NCBI GenBank assembly: GCA_015680685.1
Contig: MNCI01002986.1
Location: 241,542-267,426, forward strand
Reading direction: 5' to 3'
Origin: Gnetum montanum
Lineage: Eukaryota > Streptophyta > Gnetopsida > Gnetales > Gnetaceae
Length of the DNA stretch: 25,885 bases
The notes under the pieces: generated by a model
What the model saw: only the letters and a program-made list of their open reading frames with translations
What the model was told of the DNA's origin: nothing
The model's database searches: none
Part shown: piece after piece, positions 1 through 8,786 of the stretch
Layout: every line of letters starts with the position of its first letter
Position numbering within the stretch: position 1 is the first letter of the stretch
Translations under genes and position numbers: made by a program

Positions 1-420
1 GGATACAATGTATTTAGGGGATGTAATTGAATAGGATAAGGGGGGCATGATGGGAAAATAGGGGATGTATCAGGAGTCGGGAATTTACTTATGAATGGTT
101 TGATTAACCTAGTTACGTGCATCAGGAAAAATGTGATACCTTGTCATCACAACGAAGTGCATCTATGCACGAACGCCACCGATGTTTCATCCTGCAAACA
201 CAACTCCAAGAAGACAAGAAAAAAATAAATGAATCGGTTAACTAAACACTTTAAACAAGGAGATGGAGCCACCACATGCAATTTTCAAAGTAGACAGAAT
301 CATGAACAACATCAGCTTCATTAGGGTCTATGAGGCAAATTATGCATTAAGTTTTTGTGGAACATGAATAGCCAATTGCAGTAACACATCCTTTCAAGTT
401 TTTGCCTAGTCATCAATGAT
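1..420. other. Unassigned DNA left of the 3' repeats
   Basis: I see no ORF of note, no pol motif and no match by eye to the 5' LTR at 16,475-18,203. Given its place downstream of the Tat integrase on the minus strand, it is probably the rest of the element's 3' untranslated region; the 3' LTR would then lie left of base 1. A purine-rich stretch on the + strand (about 37-70) is in the wrong orientation for this element's polypurine tract. Confidence 0.4.
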
Positions 421-673
421 GTCACCAGTTTATAGTCTTAGTGGACTATTACGAGTTAGTTTCACGTCATAACCCTTTGGACAATGCTAGTTTAGTGTCG
501 TAGCGGACGGTGCGTTGCTAGTTTATAGTCATAGTGGACTGTGAAGAGGCAAACCATTTTACAGTCTTGGTGGACCCTGGATGCTATTTTCACGTCATGG
601 TAGACAGATGTGGCAGTTTAGCGTCATACCAGACAGAGCTCTGTGGTGTCGGTTTATTATCATGAATCCAGGA
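421..673. repeat. Degenerate AGTTTA-x-GTCAT repeat copies in Tat 3' region
   Basis: About six diverged copies carry a core close to AGTTTA-x-GTCAT followed within a few bases by a GGAC/AGAC word. They are spaced roughly 35-50 bp apart, for example near 427, 459, 491, 519, 558 and 612. They lead directly into the regular 38-bp array at 674-910 and share its AGTTT..A.GTCAT core, so they look like older members of the same array. Confidence 0.65.
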
Positions 674-910
674 CATTCTATGGTATTAGTTTTAAGTCAT
701 GATGCTAGGACTGTTCTGTGGTATCAGTTTTAAGTCATGATGCTAGGATTGTTCTATGGTATCAGTTTTAAGTCATGATGCTAGGACTGTTCTGTGGTAT
801 CAGTTTTAAGTCATGATGTTAGGACTGTTCTGTGGTATCGATTTTAAGTCATGATGCCAGGACTATTCTGTGGTATCAGTTTTAAGTCATGATGTTAGGA
901 CTGTTATGTA
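674..910. repeat. 38-bp tandem repeat array, Tat 3' untranslated region
   Basis: Five head-to-tail units with an exact 38-bp period span 711-900. A 37-bp unit precedes them (674-710) and a broken one follows from 901. Each unit contains the words GGTATCAGTTTTAAGTCATG and GCTAGGA with one to four changes. The array stops a few bases short of the integrase stop codon on the minus strand (913-915), so it sits at the very start of the element's 3' untranslated region. Variable 3' untranslated regions of Ogre/Tat elements are known as sources of satellite DNA; that this array seeded a satellite is only a possibility. Confidence 0.9.
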
Positions 911-912
911 CC

Positions 913-2377
913 TCAAGTTCCTCTGATGTAGTACCGTTTCAGGTATAGATGATTTGTAGGATTAGCAAACTCGTTCCCATCCATGTCAGCAAGTTTAAAT
1001 GCTCCATTATTGTATGCCTTGGTAATTAAGTAAGGCCCTTCCTAGTTGGCTGAGAATTTTTCTAGATGTTCACGGACGACCTTAAGGACTAGATTTCCTT
1101 TCTTAATCGGGTGTTTATGTAGATCATGTTTGTGTCATTGCTGCTGTTATTTCTGGTACCACTTGATTTGATCAAGCATTTGCACATGTTCTTCTTCCAC
1201 TGAGTTAAGGTCAGCAATGCGCAGTTCATTATTTTGACTTTCATCGAGGAGGCCCGAGAGAGCTATCTGCAATGAGGGAACTTGTAACTCTAAAGGTAAA
1301 ATAGCTTCAGACCCGTACACAAGACTATATGGAGTTTTACCTGTAGATGTTCGATGTGTCGTTCTGTATGCCCACAATGTGTAGACTAATTATTCATGCC
1401 ATCGTTTCTTGCTCTGATTTAGCATCTTTTTGAGCACCATGATGACAGTTTTGTTTGTAGCCTCTACTTGATCATTGCTTTGTGGGTAGTAAGGTGATGA
1501 AAATGCATGTTTAATACCCAGGCTTTCACAAAAGCTTTTAGTATTTGCATTGCTAAACTGTGGCCCATTGTCAGTAACGATGGTCATCGGAATATCAAAA
1601 TAGGTCATGATATTTTCTATTATGAAAGTGCAAATATGTTTTGAAGTGGTCTTCCTAAGGAGAATAGCTTCTACCCATTTCGTGAAGTATTCAGTTGCAG
1701 TGATAATAAAGCCATGTCTCGTAGAGGATGATGGTGTTATCAGTCCAATTAAGTCTAATCCCCATTTTTGGAATGACCATGTGATTTGTGTTGTATGCAA
1801 TTCATTAGGTGGCACATGTATTAGATTACCACGCTTTTGGCAGATGTCACATGTTCTAACCTTGGAGATGCAATCATATTCCATGTGTGGCCAATAGTAG
1901 CCTAAGCACCTAATCTTCATTGTCATTGCTTTGGGTGCAATGTGCCCTCCACAAAGTCCTTCGTGGACTTGTTCTACAATCATTTGATCGTTGATGCTAC
2001 TAACGCACATCAGCAGAATGCCTTTGTATGATTTACGACACAAGGTGTCTCCTATTAACACATATTGCCAAGAGCATTTTTGCATGGCGTGCTTTTGAGC
2101 ATTTGTCAAGTGTTGTGGAGGTTCACCTCTTAGAAGGTACTCTTTTATGTCATCGTACCATTCTATTGCGTGTGTTGTGCTAACGGATGCTATAAGCATT
2201 TCGTCAAGAGTGTTAATTATAGGTTTGGCACAATTTGTTATAGAACTAGGCAATGTAGCAATTGAAAACGTCGATGGCTGGAAAACGCCGAGGGGTCGTC
2301 GACCATTGATAGTCTTGACCTCATTTCTGTGGGAGGGCCGTGTTGGATGGGATGGAAACGGGGCACCCTGAACGATC
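913..2377 (-). pseudogene. pol: Tat integrase domain of pol, with stop codons
   Basis: Integrase joins element cDNA to host DNA. From the amino end there is a linker ending in IEWYDDIKEYLLRGEPP, then an HHCC zinc-binding region (HEGLCGGH ... CDICQK). The catalytic core shows the three acidic residues in context: WGLDLIG, VTDNGPQFSN and QVEATNKT. A segment with LWAYRTT and LVYGSEA follows, then the carboxy end NHLYLKRYY, typical of Tat pol. The whole stretch stays in one minus-strand frame, with in-frame stops near 1,387, in 1,120-1,146 and near 1,050, and the final stop at 913-915. The first 30-40 residues of this open stretch do not look like pol and may belong to the neighbouring insertion. 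Catalytic residues survive, but the stops make this copy inactive. Confidence 0.88.
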
Positions 2378-2983
2378 TGTTCAATCAAACAGGGACTTAG
2401 TCGGTGTTAATATAACCTTTTGCAACGTGTGATTTAAAGAAAACAAGATTGATAGCACGAAATAATGCTTAAATGCAAAAGAAAAAATAATGTAAAATGC
2501 AATATTAAACAGGAGATAATGTAAACATGCAGTTAGAAAAATGCACCGCTTCGAAGCTATGACCTCGCCTTGTCAAGATGGATACAATCAGTTGCACCAC
2601 GTTGAGAAGTGCAGAGATCTCGAGAGTAACCAAAATGTGTAGAGCAAGGGGGCTGTGTGCTTGAACATGGGCTTTGACTTTAACAATGCAAAGTACTACC
2701 AAGGTGGTAGAGAAGAGCAAAACGAGAATGCCAACTGATAGTGCTAACTGTTTACAATGTTTAAACAGAGAGCTTACAATGCTCAGGGTTACAATGCCAA
2801 CCTTTTGCTTGTCTGCCAACTAGACTGTTAGCCGACTAGATTGCTAAGAAAATAGACTGGAGACTAGAAAGTTGCCAAGGAAGTCGCTTAGATTGAAAAG
2901 TTTGAAAAAAGGGAACCAAGCTAGAGTGCCAGAGAGAGACCCCAAAAAAGTCGGCTAGAGATTTTAAACATCGTTCATTGGGG

Positions 2984-2991
2984 TATTTATA
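2984..2991 (-). promoter_or_regulatory. TATA box of the inserted LTR
   Basis: The + strand word TATTTATA within GGTATTTATAGG reads as TATAAATA on the minus strand. It lies where an LTR promoter would be expected, upstream of an A/T-rich stretch. The Tat 5' LTR has the same word at 17,020-17,027. Confidence 0.5.
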
Positions 2992-3189
2992 GGACCAAGG
3001 GCACGCGAAAGATGTGGTTTGGACGCCACATGCCCTGGGCTTATGCTGACCTGTCTATGCTACACGTCCCTTCATGAGTGTTGGGTGAGCTTGCCATGCC
3101 ATAATTATGAGCCTGCCATGTCGTAATTATACTATCAGAGCAACGGTGCAATTAGGTGAAGTGCATTGATGTCACGCAACTACTTGCCA

Positions 3190-3765
3190 CATTTTGCTAT
3201 GCCTTGTAGCGTAGCATGTTTGGCGTGGCGTAGCATCTTATTATGCTGTGCTACGCTATGCAGCGTAGCATAGCCACTGGTTCGAAGCGAGAAACTTGCA
3301 TTGTGTCTTGCTGCATGCGTTAGAAACCTTTGAAGCATGTTGGCTTTTTGTCACATTTTTGCTATGCTATGCTACGCTATGTAGCGTATCATAGCGTAGC
3401 AACTAGCCTTAGTCGCAAAAAAAATCATCCATTTGCAAACTTTGTCTTTTGCACTACGAAGCTTGCAAACTTGCTGATCCTACCCTTCAAGTTGCCTTCT
3501 GTTACTTTCATAGAATTGCTACGCCTCGCTGTGCCATGTAGCTTAGCGTAGCATAGTAGAAAACATGACTTGATTTTGCCAAGTTCACCGCTTTTTGATG
3601 GAAGTAGACATTGTTGAAGGATTTGAAGTCAGGCAAGGGGACTGGTCATCTAGCTTTTGCTATGTTGTGCTACGCTGCATGGCATAGCGTAGTGTAGCAC
3701 TATTCTTCTGCATACATCTTTTGAAGTTTACTATGCTACATGGCGTAGCATAGCGTAGCAAGACA
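3190..3765. repeat. Clusters of palindromic GCTATGCTACGC repeats
   Basis: Five clusters (about 3,193-3,274, 3,361-3,402, 3,508-3,556, 3,656-3,704 and 3,729-3,762) are built from GCTATGCTACGC and its reverse complement GCGTAGCATAGC. Several form near-perfect hairpins. The clearest has arms at 3,245-3,257 and 3,262-3,274 (13 bp, one mismatch) with a 4-base loop. They lie in the presumed U3 part of the inserted LTR, upstream of its TATA box. Confidence 0.8.
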
Positions 3766-3840
3766 CCTTAACTTAGAAAAGTTGTTGAAGCGAATAGTCT
3801 GAAAATCATAGCATCCATCTCCTGAAGAACTATCGTAACA

Positions 3841-4389
3841 CTGCACGAATTGCAAAGGCCTGGTGAAGTAAGAATGTCTTTGAATTTTGGGGTGTTTCAA
3901 GCAACGCGTGGAACATTTTGGATGTCATGTTTAAGGGTAGTGTAGCAAGTGCATTGGCAATTATGTTTTTGCTTCTAGGAACATGTTGTATATCCGTTTC
4001 TACTAGTTGCCTCAATAGATGTTTGGTCAAATCACAATATGGTTGCAAATGGAGAGCCTTACATGCGTAAACCTCAATGACTTGATTAATGACTAACTGT
4101 GAATCATCTCAAATTACAAGACGTGAGATTCCTGAAGTCAATGCTGCTTGAATACCTCTAAGAAGACCTTTGTATTCTGCCACATTATTGGTACAAGGAA
4201 AAGTTAATCAGTAGGCGAAGGGTTGGATTTCTCCAGAGGGGTATGTTAAAATGGCCGCAGCACTTCCTCCTTGGGAGGTTGAAGCTCTATCGAAATAGAG
4301 GATTTCCTCGTAGTTGTCAGGTACAATGGTTATACTGTTAACAATCTCATCGGGGAACTCAGGGTTAATTGTTGCTTGATCATGTGTTG
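3841..4389 (-). pseudogene. pol: Tat second (archaeal-type) RNase H domain of pol
   Basis: Tat elements carry a second RNase H of archaeal type after the usual one. Here the motifs are YFDRASTSQGG (first catalytic Asp; near 4,300-4,270), NNVAEYKGLLRG (Glu), DDSQLVINQV (Asp) and NIIANALATL near 3,935-3,965. In the last motif the usual Asp of A-D-x-LA is Asn, a change one G-to-A step away. In-frame stops lie near 4,209 and 4,110. The frame is the same as that of RT and the first RNase H. Coding runs up to the LTR-like insertion at 3,840, which cuts off the link to integrase. Confidence 0.82.
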
Positions 4390-6049
4390 GCGAGACAGCT
4401 AATTGTGTGACTATTGCTTGACCTTTTGTGGAAGATTGAGAAACATAGTGTAGGTCAAACTATGTGATCATTTCTTTCCACCTAGCTATCCTACTCAACT
4501 CGTAGATGTTGTTAGTGATGGCACAGAGTACATTATCCTTGCAAATGATGTAAACTTGGTTGCGGAAGAGATAATGCCGCCATTTCCTCAAGGCGAAGAC
4601 GAGGGTAAGGCATGATTTCTCTATGTCATTTTATCATTTTTCATAAGCAATTAAAGCGTGGCTTAGGTAATATACAGGGATCTCAGCTCCATCTTTATGT
4701 TTTTGATAGAGCATCGATGTAATAAAAGCATCAGAAGTTGCAAGGTAGATATAAAAGGGTTTATCGCCTTGCGGGGGATACATGGTTGGGAGCTGAGTCA
4801 GCTCCTGCTTTATGTTCTTGAATGCTTCCTGACATTGTTGAGTCCATTGGAAATTCACATTTTTTTGTAATAGGTGCTGCATAGGTCTCAACTTATCCGT
4901 TAGCCTCTCGATAAAGCACCTTATGAACTGCAGTCTACCTTAGAGACCACGTAGTTCGATAAGGTTCTTTGGTGGTTGCATATTAGTTATTGCCTTAACT
5001 TTATCAGGGTCTACCCGTATTCCTATTTCAGAGACTATGAAGCCAAGCATCTTGCCCATTTTGACATCAAAGACACACTTCTTTGGATTGAGTCTAAGGT
5101 CATATTTGAGACAACGTTTAAGCACTAGGTCTAGATCTTTCGCATGTTGTTCAGTTGTTTTAGATTTAATCGCAATATCGTCAATGTAATCATTGAGCAA
5201 ATTGAGCATGTAATCACTAAATATATATGTCATGACTCGTTGATATGTAGCTCCTGCATTTTTAAGGCCAAATGGCATCATAGTTTAATAGAATGTACCC
5301 CAAGGTGTCATAAAAGATATTCTGAGTTGATGTTCCGGATTGATTCTTATTTGGTTGTATCCAAAAAATCCATCCATAAAGGATAATAGTGCATGCCCAG
5401 CAGTTGTGTCAATAAGTTGATCAATGCTGGGTAGCGGGAAGTCATCCTTTATAGTGGCTATGTTAAGGTCACGGAAGTCGATGCATATGCGTATACTACC
5501 GTTCTTCTTAGGGACTACAATAATGGTTGATACCTAATCGGAATAGTCAATGGCCCGGATGAAAGCAACTTGGTAGAGCTTTGTGATTTCAGCACAGATT
5601 GCCAAAGCCACCTCAGGTCTAAGCTTACATGCCTTTTGTTTCACTGGTTTAATTTTTTCATCGAGAATGATGTTGTGTTGGATGATTCGGGGGTCTAGTC
5701 CTGGCATGTCAGTATATGACCATGCAAATGTTTTTATGTTGTCTTTTAACACTTCAGTGAAGTCACCTACGAGTTTTGAGTCTAGTAGGGCACTTAATTT
5801 CAATGTCCTAGCTTTGCCATTGATTGTAATAATGGGGATTTCAACTAGAGGATCTTCAGTTATATTATCAACTTCTAGATCTAAAGTCTTAGTCACGTGT
5901 TTAGGCCAGTCTGACGTTTCTTGAGTGGAGGCTATTAAATTAGTATAGGTGGATGGGTCTAGATCCAAGGATTCTGGGTTGATTGCTCTTTTTACCTTCC
6001 CATATGGTCCACTGAGAGACAATGTTGAAAGGATATTCTTAGTGGCCAT
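4390..6049 (-). pseudogene. pol: Tat reverse transcriptase and first RNase H domains of pol
   Basis: The open stretch starts with MATKNILSTLSL at 6,049. RT motifs follow in order: FAWSYTDMPGLDP, VPKKNGSIRICIDFRDLN, MPFGLKNAGATYQR, the catalytic box DYIDDIAIKS (near 5,190) and LGFIVSEIGIRVDP. RNase H follows with FYIYLATSD, YYLSHAL and LRKWRHYL. One frame runs throughout, broken by stops at about 5,535 (where SDW is expected, a TGG-to-TAG change), 5,285 and 4,633, plus others in the RNase H. No protease or gag precedes it for 6.3 kb. In Ogre-type relatives an intron separates protease from RT, so this ORF may be the start of a downstream exon. Highly confident as to identity; the copy is dead. 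Confidence 0.9.
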
Positions 6050-6590
6050 GTGCTTGCTCCTACCAATTTAAAACAGGAGCGAAGTAAGAGACACCCCCTT
6101 AGTAAAAGAGTTACTAAATGTAAACGAACATAGGGTAATCAAACTATGCACTAACAAAATTAGGAGACACAGCAGTAGTCATGGTAGTTTAAGGCCATAT
6201 CAGGCCACATGGTAGTTTAAGGCCATACCGGGCCAGTAATATTTATGTTGACTTATCATGAGTGCACAGATCAGTTTTGATTTTTTAAAACTTTGAGTGA
6301 ATGATAAGTTTACGAAACTTTAAAATTTTGTGAATTCTTGAACCGTTTATATATGTATGTATATATTCTTTTGATTTTTGAGTTTAACTTTTTCATCCCT
6401 TCCCTTGCATAATGATAATTTTGTTTTTGGTTTCATCTCTAGAGGCTGGAATAATGAGGAATGCAGGTTAACATAAAACATAGATGAATAAAATAAGATA
6501 AAGTGAGAGAAAATAAAATAAGAGGAAATAAAATAGAATGTTTTACGTTTAAAAAGGGGGTTTTGAAATGGAGGAAGGGCGTTTTATGTT
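6050..6590. other. Non-coding A/T-rich spacer upstream of Tat RT
   Basis: There is no gene here. It holds a duplicated 28-bp unit (6,180-6,235), a TATATATGTATGTATATA microsatellite-like stretch near 6,347-6,366, and an A-rich tract of AAATAAAATAAG-like words (about 6,484-6,537) that is pyrimidine-rich on the minus strand. If the protease-to-RT segment is spliced out on the minus strand, its 3' splice site should lie here; GGTAG just upstream of RT (near 6,062) is one weak candidate. Confidence 0.45.
6180..6235. repeat. Two 28-bp repeats with AGTTTAAGGCCAT core
   Basis: Two adjacent 28-bp units (6,180-6,207 and 6,208-6,235) both start CATGGTAGTTTAAGGCCATA and differ in three bases. The core AGTTTAAGGCCAT is a variant of the AGTTTAA-x-GTCAT core found at 421-910 and 12,090-12,305. 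Confidence 0.85.
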
Positions 6591-7690
6591 AGCGTGAGTT
6601 CTTGGACTGCAGCGTGAGTTAGGAGTGCAACGTGAGTTCGAAGCGTTAGCGGTAACATCAACATGAGCAAGGCAAACTATGAAGGACAAGGGTAGAGGAA
6701 AGGCAAGCTGGGCCAAGGGGAAGAGGTAGGCAGATCTGGCGTTTGTGGAGGAGAGTGAAGAGCTTCTCCAACGTCTCCCCAAAGCTAGGATTCCAACGTG
6801 GGATGGGGTCCTGCATAGGTAAGTTTGTTTTCTCCTATTTTTCTCTGGCATTTTACGAACAGCGTTACCTAGGGTAGAACTTTGGTTGCAATTTTGGGTT
6901 GCTTTGGGATTTATCTGGAATTGGTGGCGTCAGCGTGAGTGCTTAGGGCATGTGTGCAGGGTGTGAGTGCTAGGAGCATCTAGAACAACGTGAGTTTTTG
7001 GGGCTTCCTGCATCATGGGCTATTTGGGCTTTCTTGGATTTTCTGGCAACGTGGGGTTTATGGGCTTTTTTGGGCATGTTGAGCCGTGGGGTTTTCAGGG
7101 GTTTTTTCGGCTTCTAGGGCCAGGTTTCCTAGCAGTGTGAGTGTGTTGGGTTTCTTGGCAGGGCAGTGTGAGCTGTAAACAAGGGTTCCAGGGTAGGGCA
7201 GTGTGAGCTGTAAACAAGGGTTCCAGGGTAGGGCAGTGTGAGCTGCAAACTTTTGGATTTTTAGGCAGGGCAGCATGAACTGCAAATTTTTGGGTTTTTG
7301 GGCAGGTCCTTCTTGGCTTCAGGCCAAGAAATGACTAATGTGAATGTGGGCATGGTTCTGCGGGGGATAGGCATCATGGGTTCTAGAGAGAGAGGCATCG
7401 TGTGTGGCTGGATCCTTGCAGCGTGAGTTGTTGGTTCCCAGCTCATGCTAGAATGCAGAGAACCCAGCGTGAGTGGCTAGACATGCCTAAAATGGATAGA
7501 CGCTAGCGTGAATGGCTAGACCGGCCCCAAGCACTAGTGTGAGTTTGGCACGCCAGCATGAGTTAGGAGGGAAGGTTAGCGTGAGTTTGCTGGAAGTACC
7601 AGCATGAGCTGATGCTAAAGCAATTCCAACGTGAGTTGTGGAAGGGTTACGTCTAGCGTGAGTGTCAAGACTCCCCTTTGCTGAGACATG
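6591..7690 (+). repeat. Dispersed AGCGTGAG octamer tract
   Basis: About twenty copies of AGCGTGAG or close variants all point the same way across 1.1 kb, at irregular spacing, usually followed by TT, TG or CT. Examples lie at about 6,591, 6,610, 6,932, 7,421, 7,466, 7,580 and 7,657. The common variants AGTGTGAG and AGCATGAG are the two products of losing the central CG by deamination. The tract lies immediately upstream of the + strand gene that begins at or before 7,976. Minus-strand ORFs in it are low-complexity translations of the repeat and are not counted as genes. Confidence 0.8.
7161..7267 (+). repeat. 35-bp tandem repeat within the octamer tract
   Basis: Units begin with GGGCAGTGTGAGCTG at 7,161, 7,196 and 7,231 (35-bp period). 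A diverged copy, GGGCAGCATGAACTG, begins at 7,268. The first two units are almost identical, so this expansion is recent relative to the surrounding octamer copies. Confidence 0.85.
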
Positions 7691-7975
7691 AAAGTGTAAA
7701 GTGCTTGCTGAAATGTTTGTTATTTGTTGATCTTTATGTTTATATCATTTATTATTTTCCTGATGATTGATGATTTAAACATGGATTCACTATGAAATCG
7801 ATTTTAATGTACCCCAGTGAGCATCAGATACACTAAATAAATATTGGTGTCCTTGTCTCATGGGGTGAAGCAGTGCATTCAAAGTGCTTGTTTATGTGAT
7901 TTTTGGTTTTTGGGATTTTGACCTATTGTTAGCACCTAGATTCTTTATTTACCAAATGTTTTTGGCTGTGTGTAG
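7691..7975 (+). other. Upstream region of the antisense gene
   Basis: An A/T-rich stretch lies between the octamer tract and the first exon I can support. It may hold the promoter or an intron: the sequence TGTGTGTAG ending at 7,975 looks like a 3' splice site, which would put the true first exon further left. I cannot identify the start codon or the first exon. Confidence 0.35.
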
Positions 7976-8786
7976 GGGACCTAAACCTTCTCTTCTTGTG
8001 ATCGAGCTTGTTGGCGTAGTTACTTGGTTTGGCCCTTTTGGACCAGACACACCTCCTTACGACATGCGCATCGGGCCCCATATGATATGGTTCCACCCCG
8101 ATGTCAGTTCATTTTTGTCATTTATCTTGCAAAATTTTAGTGTGGTTATATGGTCTCAGTTGAGTGAGCAATTGGCTTGTGACATCATTGAGATAGCGTT
8201 GCCCAGGTCTACACAAGGCATGCTTGCCTTTATCACTAATATCGATGAGGGAATTTTCAAGGTTGAGGGAGGCCCTGCTGAAGGTCCTAGATCTACTCGT
8301 CCCTTGACTCCTATGTGGGAGCTGCCTACTTGTGTTTATTACAATAGCAGCAACACACTTTTCTTAGCCTTCCATGTGCACACTCTATTCCAGAATCCAC
8401 CTGGGACAGTATATAGAGTGGACAGGTATGCTTCTTTGTGCCTTACTCTAACTTGTAATTCCTTTTTAAATTTTATGTCATCATGTAAATGTGAATGTTG
8501 TTTTCCCTATGCAGGCCCCGCTTTGATGAACATGGGATGTGCGATGATGATGGTGGGCTTGCCCTAGCTCGCATAGTGCTAGAGACATTTATGGCGAGCC
8601 CCATTCTTCATGCCACAATACTGAACCAGATAAAGATGGCTCTTGTTGACTACCATAGGCAGTTTTCAACAGCCTTTGAGTGTTGCCAGATTTGTGGTTG
8701 GTTACACGAGGATTGGTCTTCTAATGGACCAATCTTCCCTCAAAGATTTGATCCTGTACCTACCCCACCTACGCCACTCACTGATG
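7976..8786 (+). other. FCP1-like/HAD phosphatase fold without catalytic aspartates (exons 1-2)
   Basis: After joining exons 1 and 2 (about 240 residues) the order and spacing match the plant FCP1-like/CTD small phosphatase family. LLVIELVGVV stands where LLVLDLNG is usual. HPDVSSFLSFIL follows at about residue 40 (family: RPxxxxFLxF), then FSVVIWSQ near 53 (family: FxVxIWSS), SNTLFLAFHVHTLFQNPPGT near 120-137 (family: SNTLLIDDSPYKAxxNPPxT) and GGLALARIVLETF near 160 (family: GGDLxxYLExL). The nucleophile Asp is replaced by Glu and the DD of the DDSP box is absent, so phosphatase activity is unlikely. The family call is from motif spacing read by eye; a profile search would settle it. Confidence 0.65.

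Larger units (their letters stand above)
2378..3840 (-). mobile_element. LTR-like insertion (probable solo LTR) between RNase H and integrase
   Basis: This 1.46-kb block has no pol coding and separates two parts of one polyprotein that should be continuous; the reading frame differs on its two sides. Read on the minus strand it begins TGTTACGATAG and ends GATTGAACA, giving matching TGTT..AACA ends. It has a TATA box about 850 bases from its start and an A/T-rich stretch after it, the layout of an LTR. The Tat 5' LTR at 16,475-18,203 has the same architecture, but I see no clear sequence identity. The expected 5-bp target duplication is not visible: flanks are CGATC on the left and CTGCA on the right. 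The left boundary is therefore uncertain and could lie up to 100 bases further left. Confidence 0.6.

Noticed and set aside
421-910. Possible CRISPR-like array
   Set aside because: Units are head to tail without unique spacers, and the context is a plant retrotransposon 3' region.
2505-2819. 104-residue minus-strand ORF with hydrophobic stretch
   Set aside because: Inside the LTR-like insertion, after its TATA box; no domain, and such LTR ORFs are usually chance.
5583-5924. 113-residue plus-strand ORF
   Set aside because: Complement of the clearly recognisable Tat RT amino region.
6549-7446. Three minus-strand ORFs of 61-100 residues
   Set aside because: Pro/Leu/Ser-rich low-complexity translations of the octamer and 35-bp repeats.
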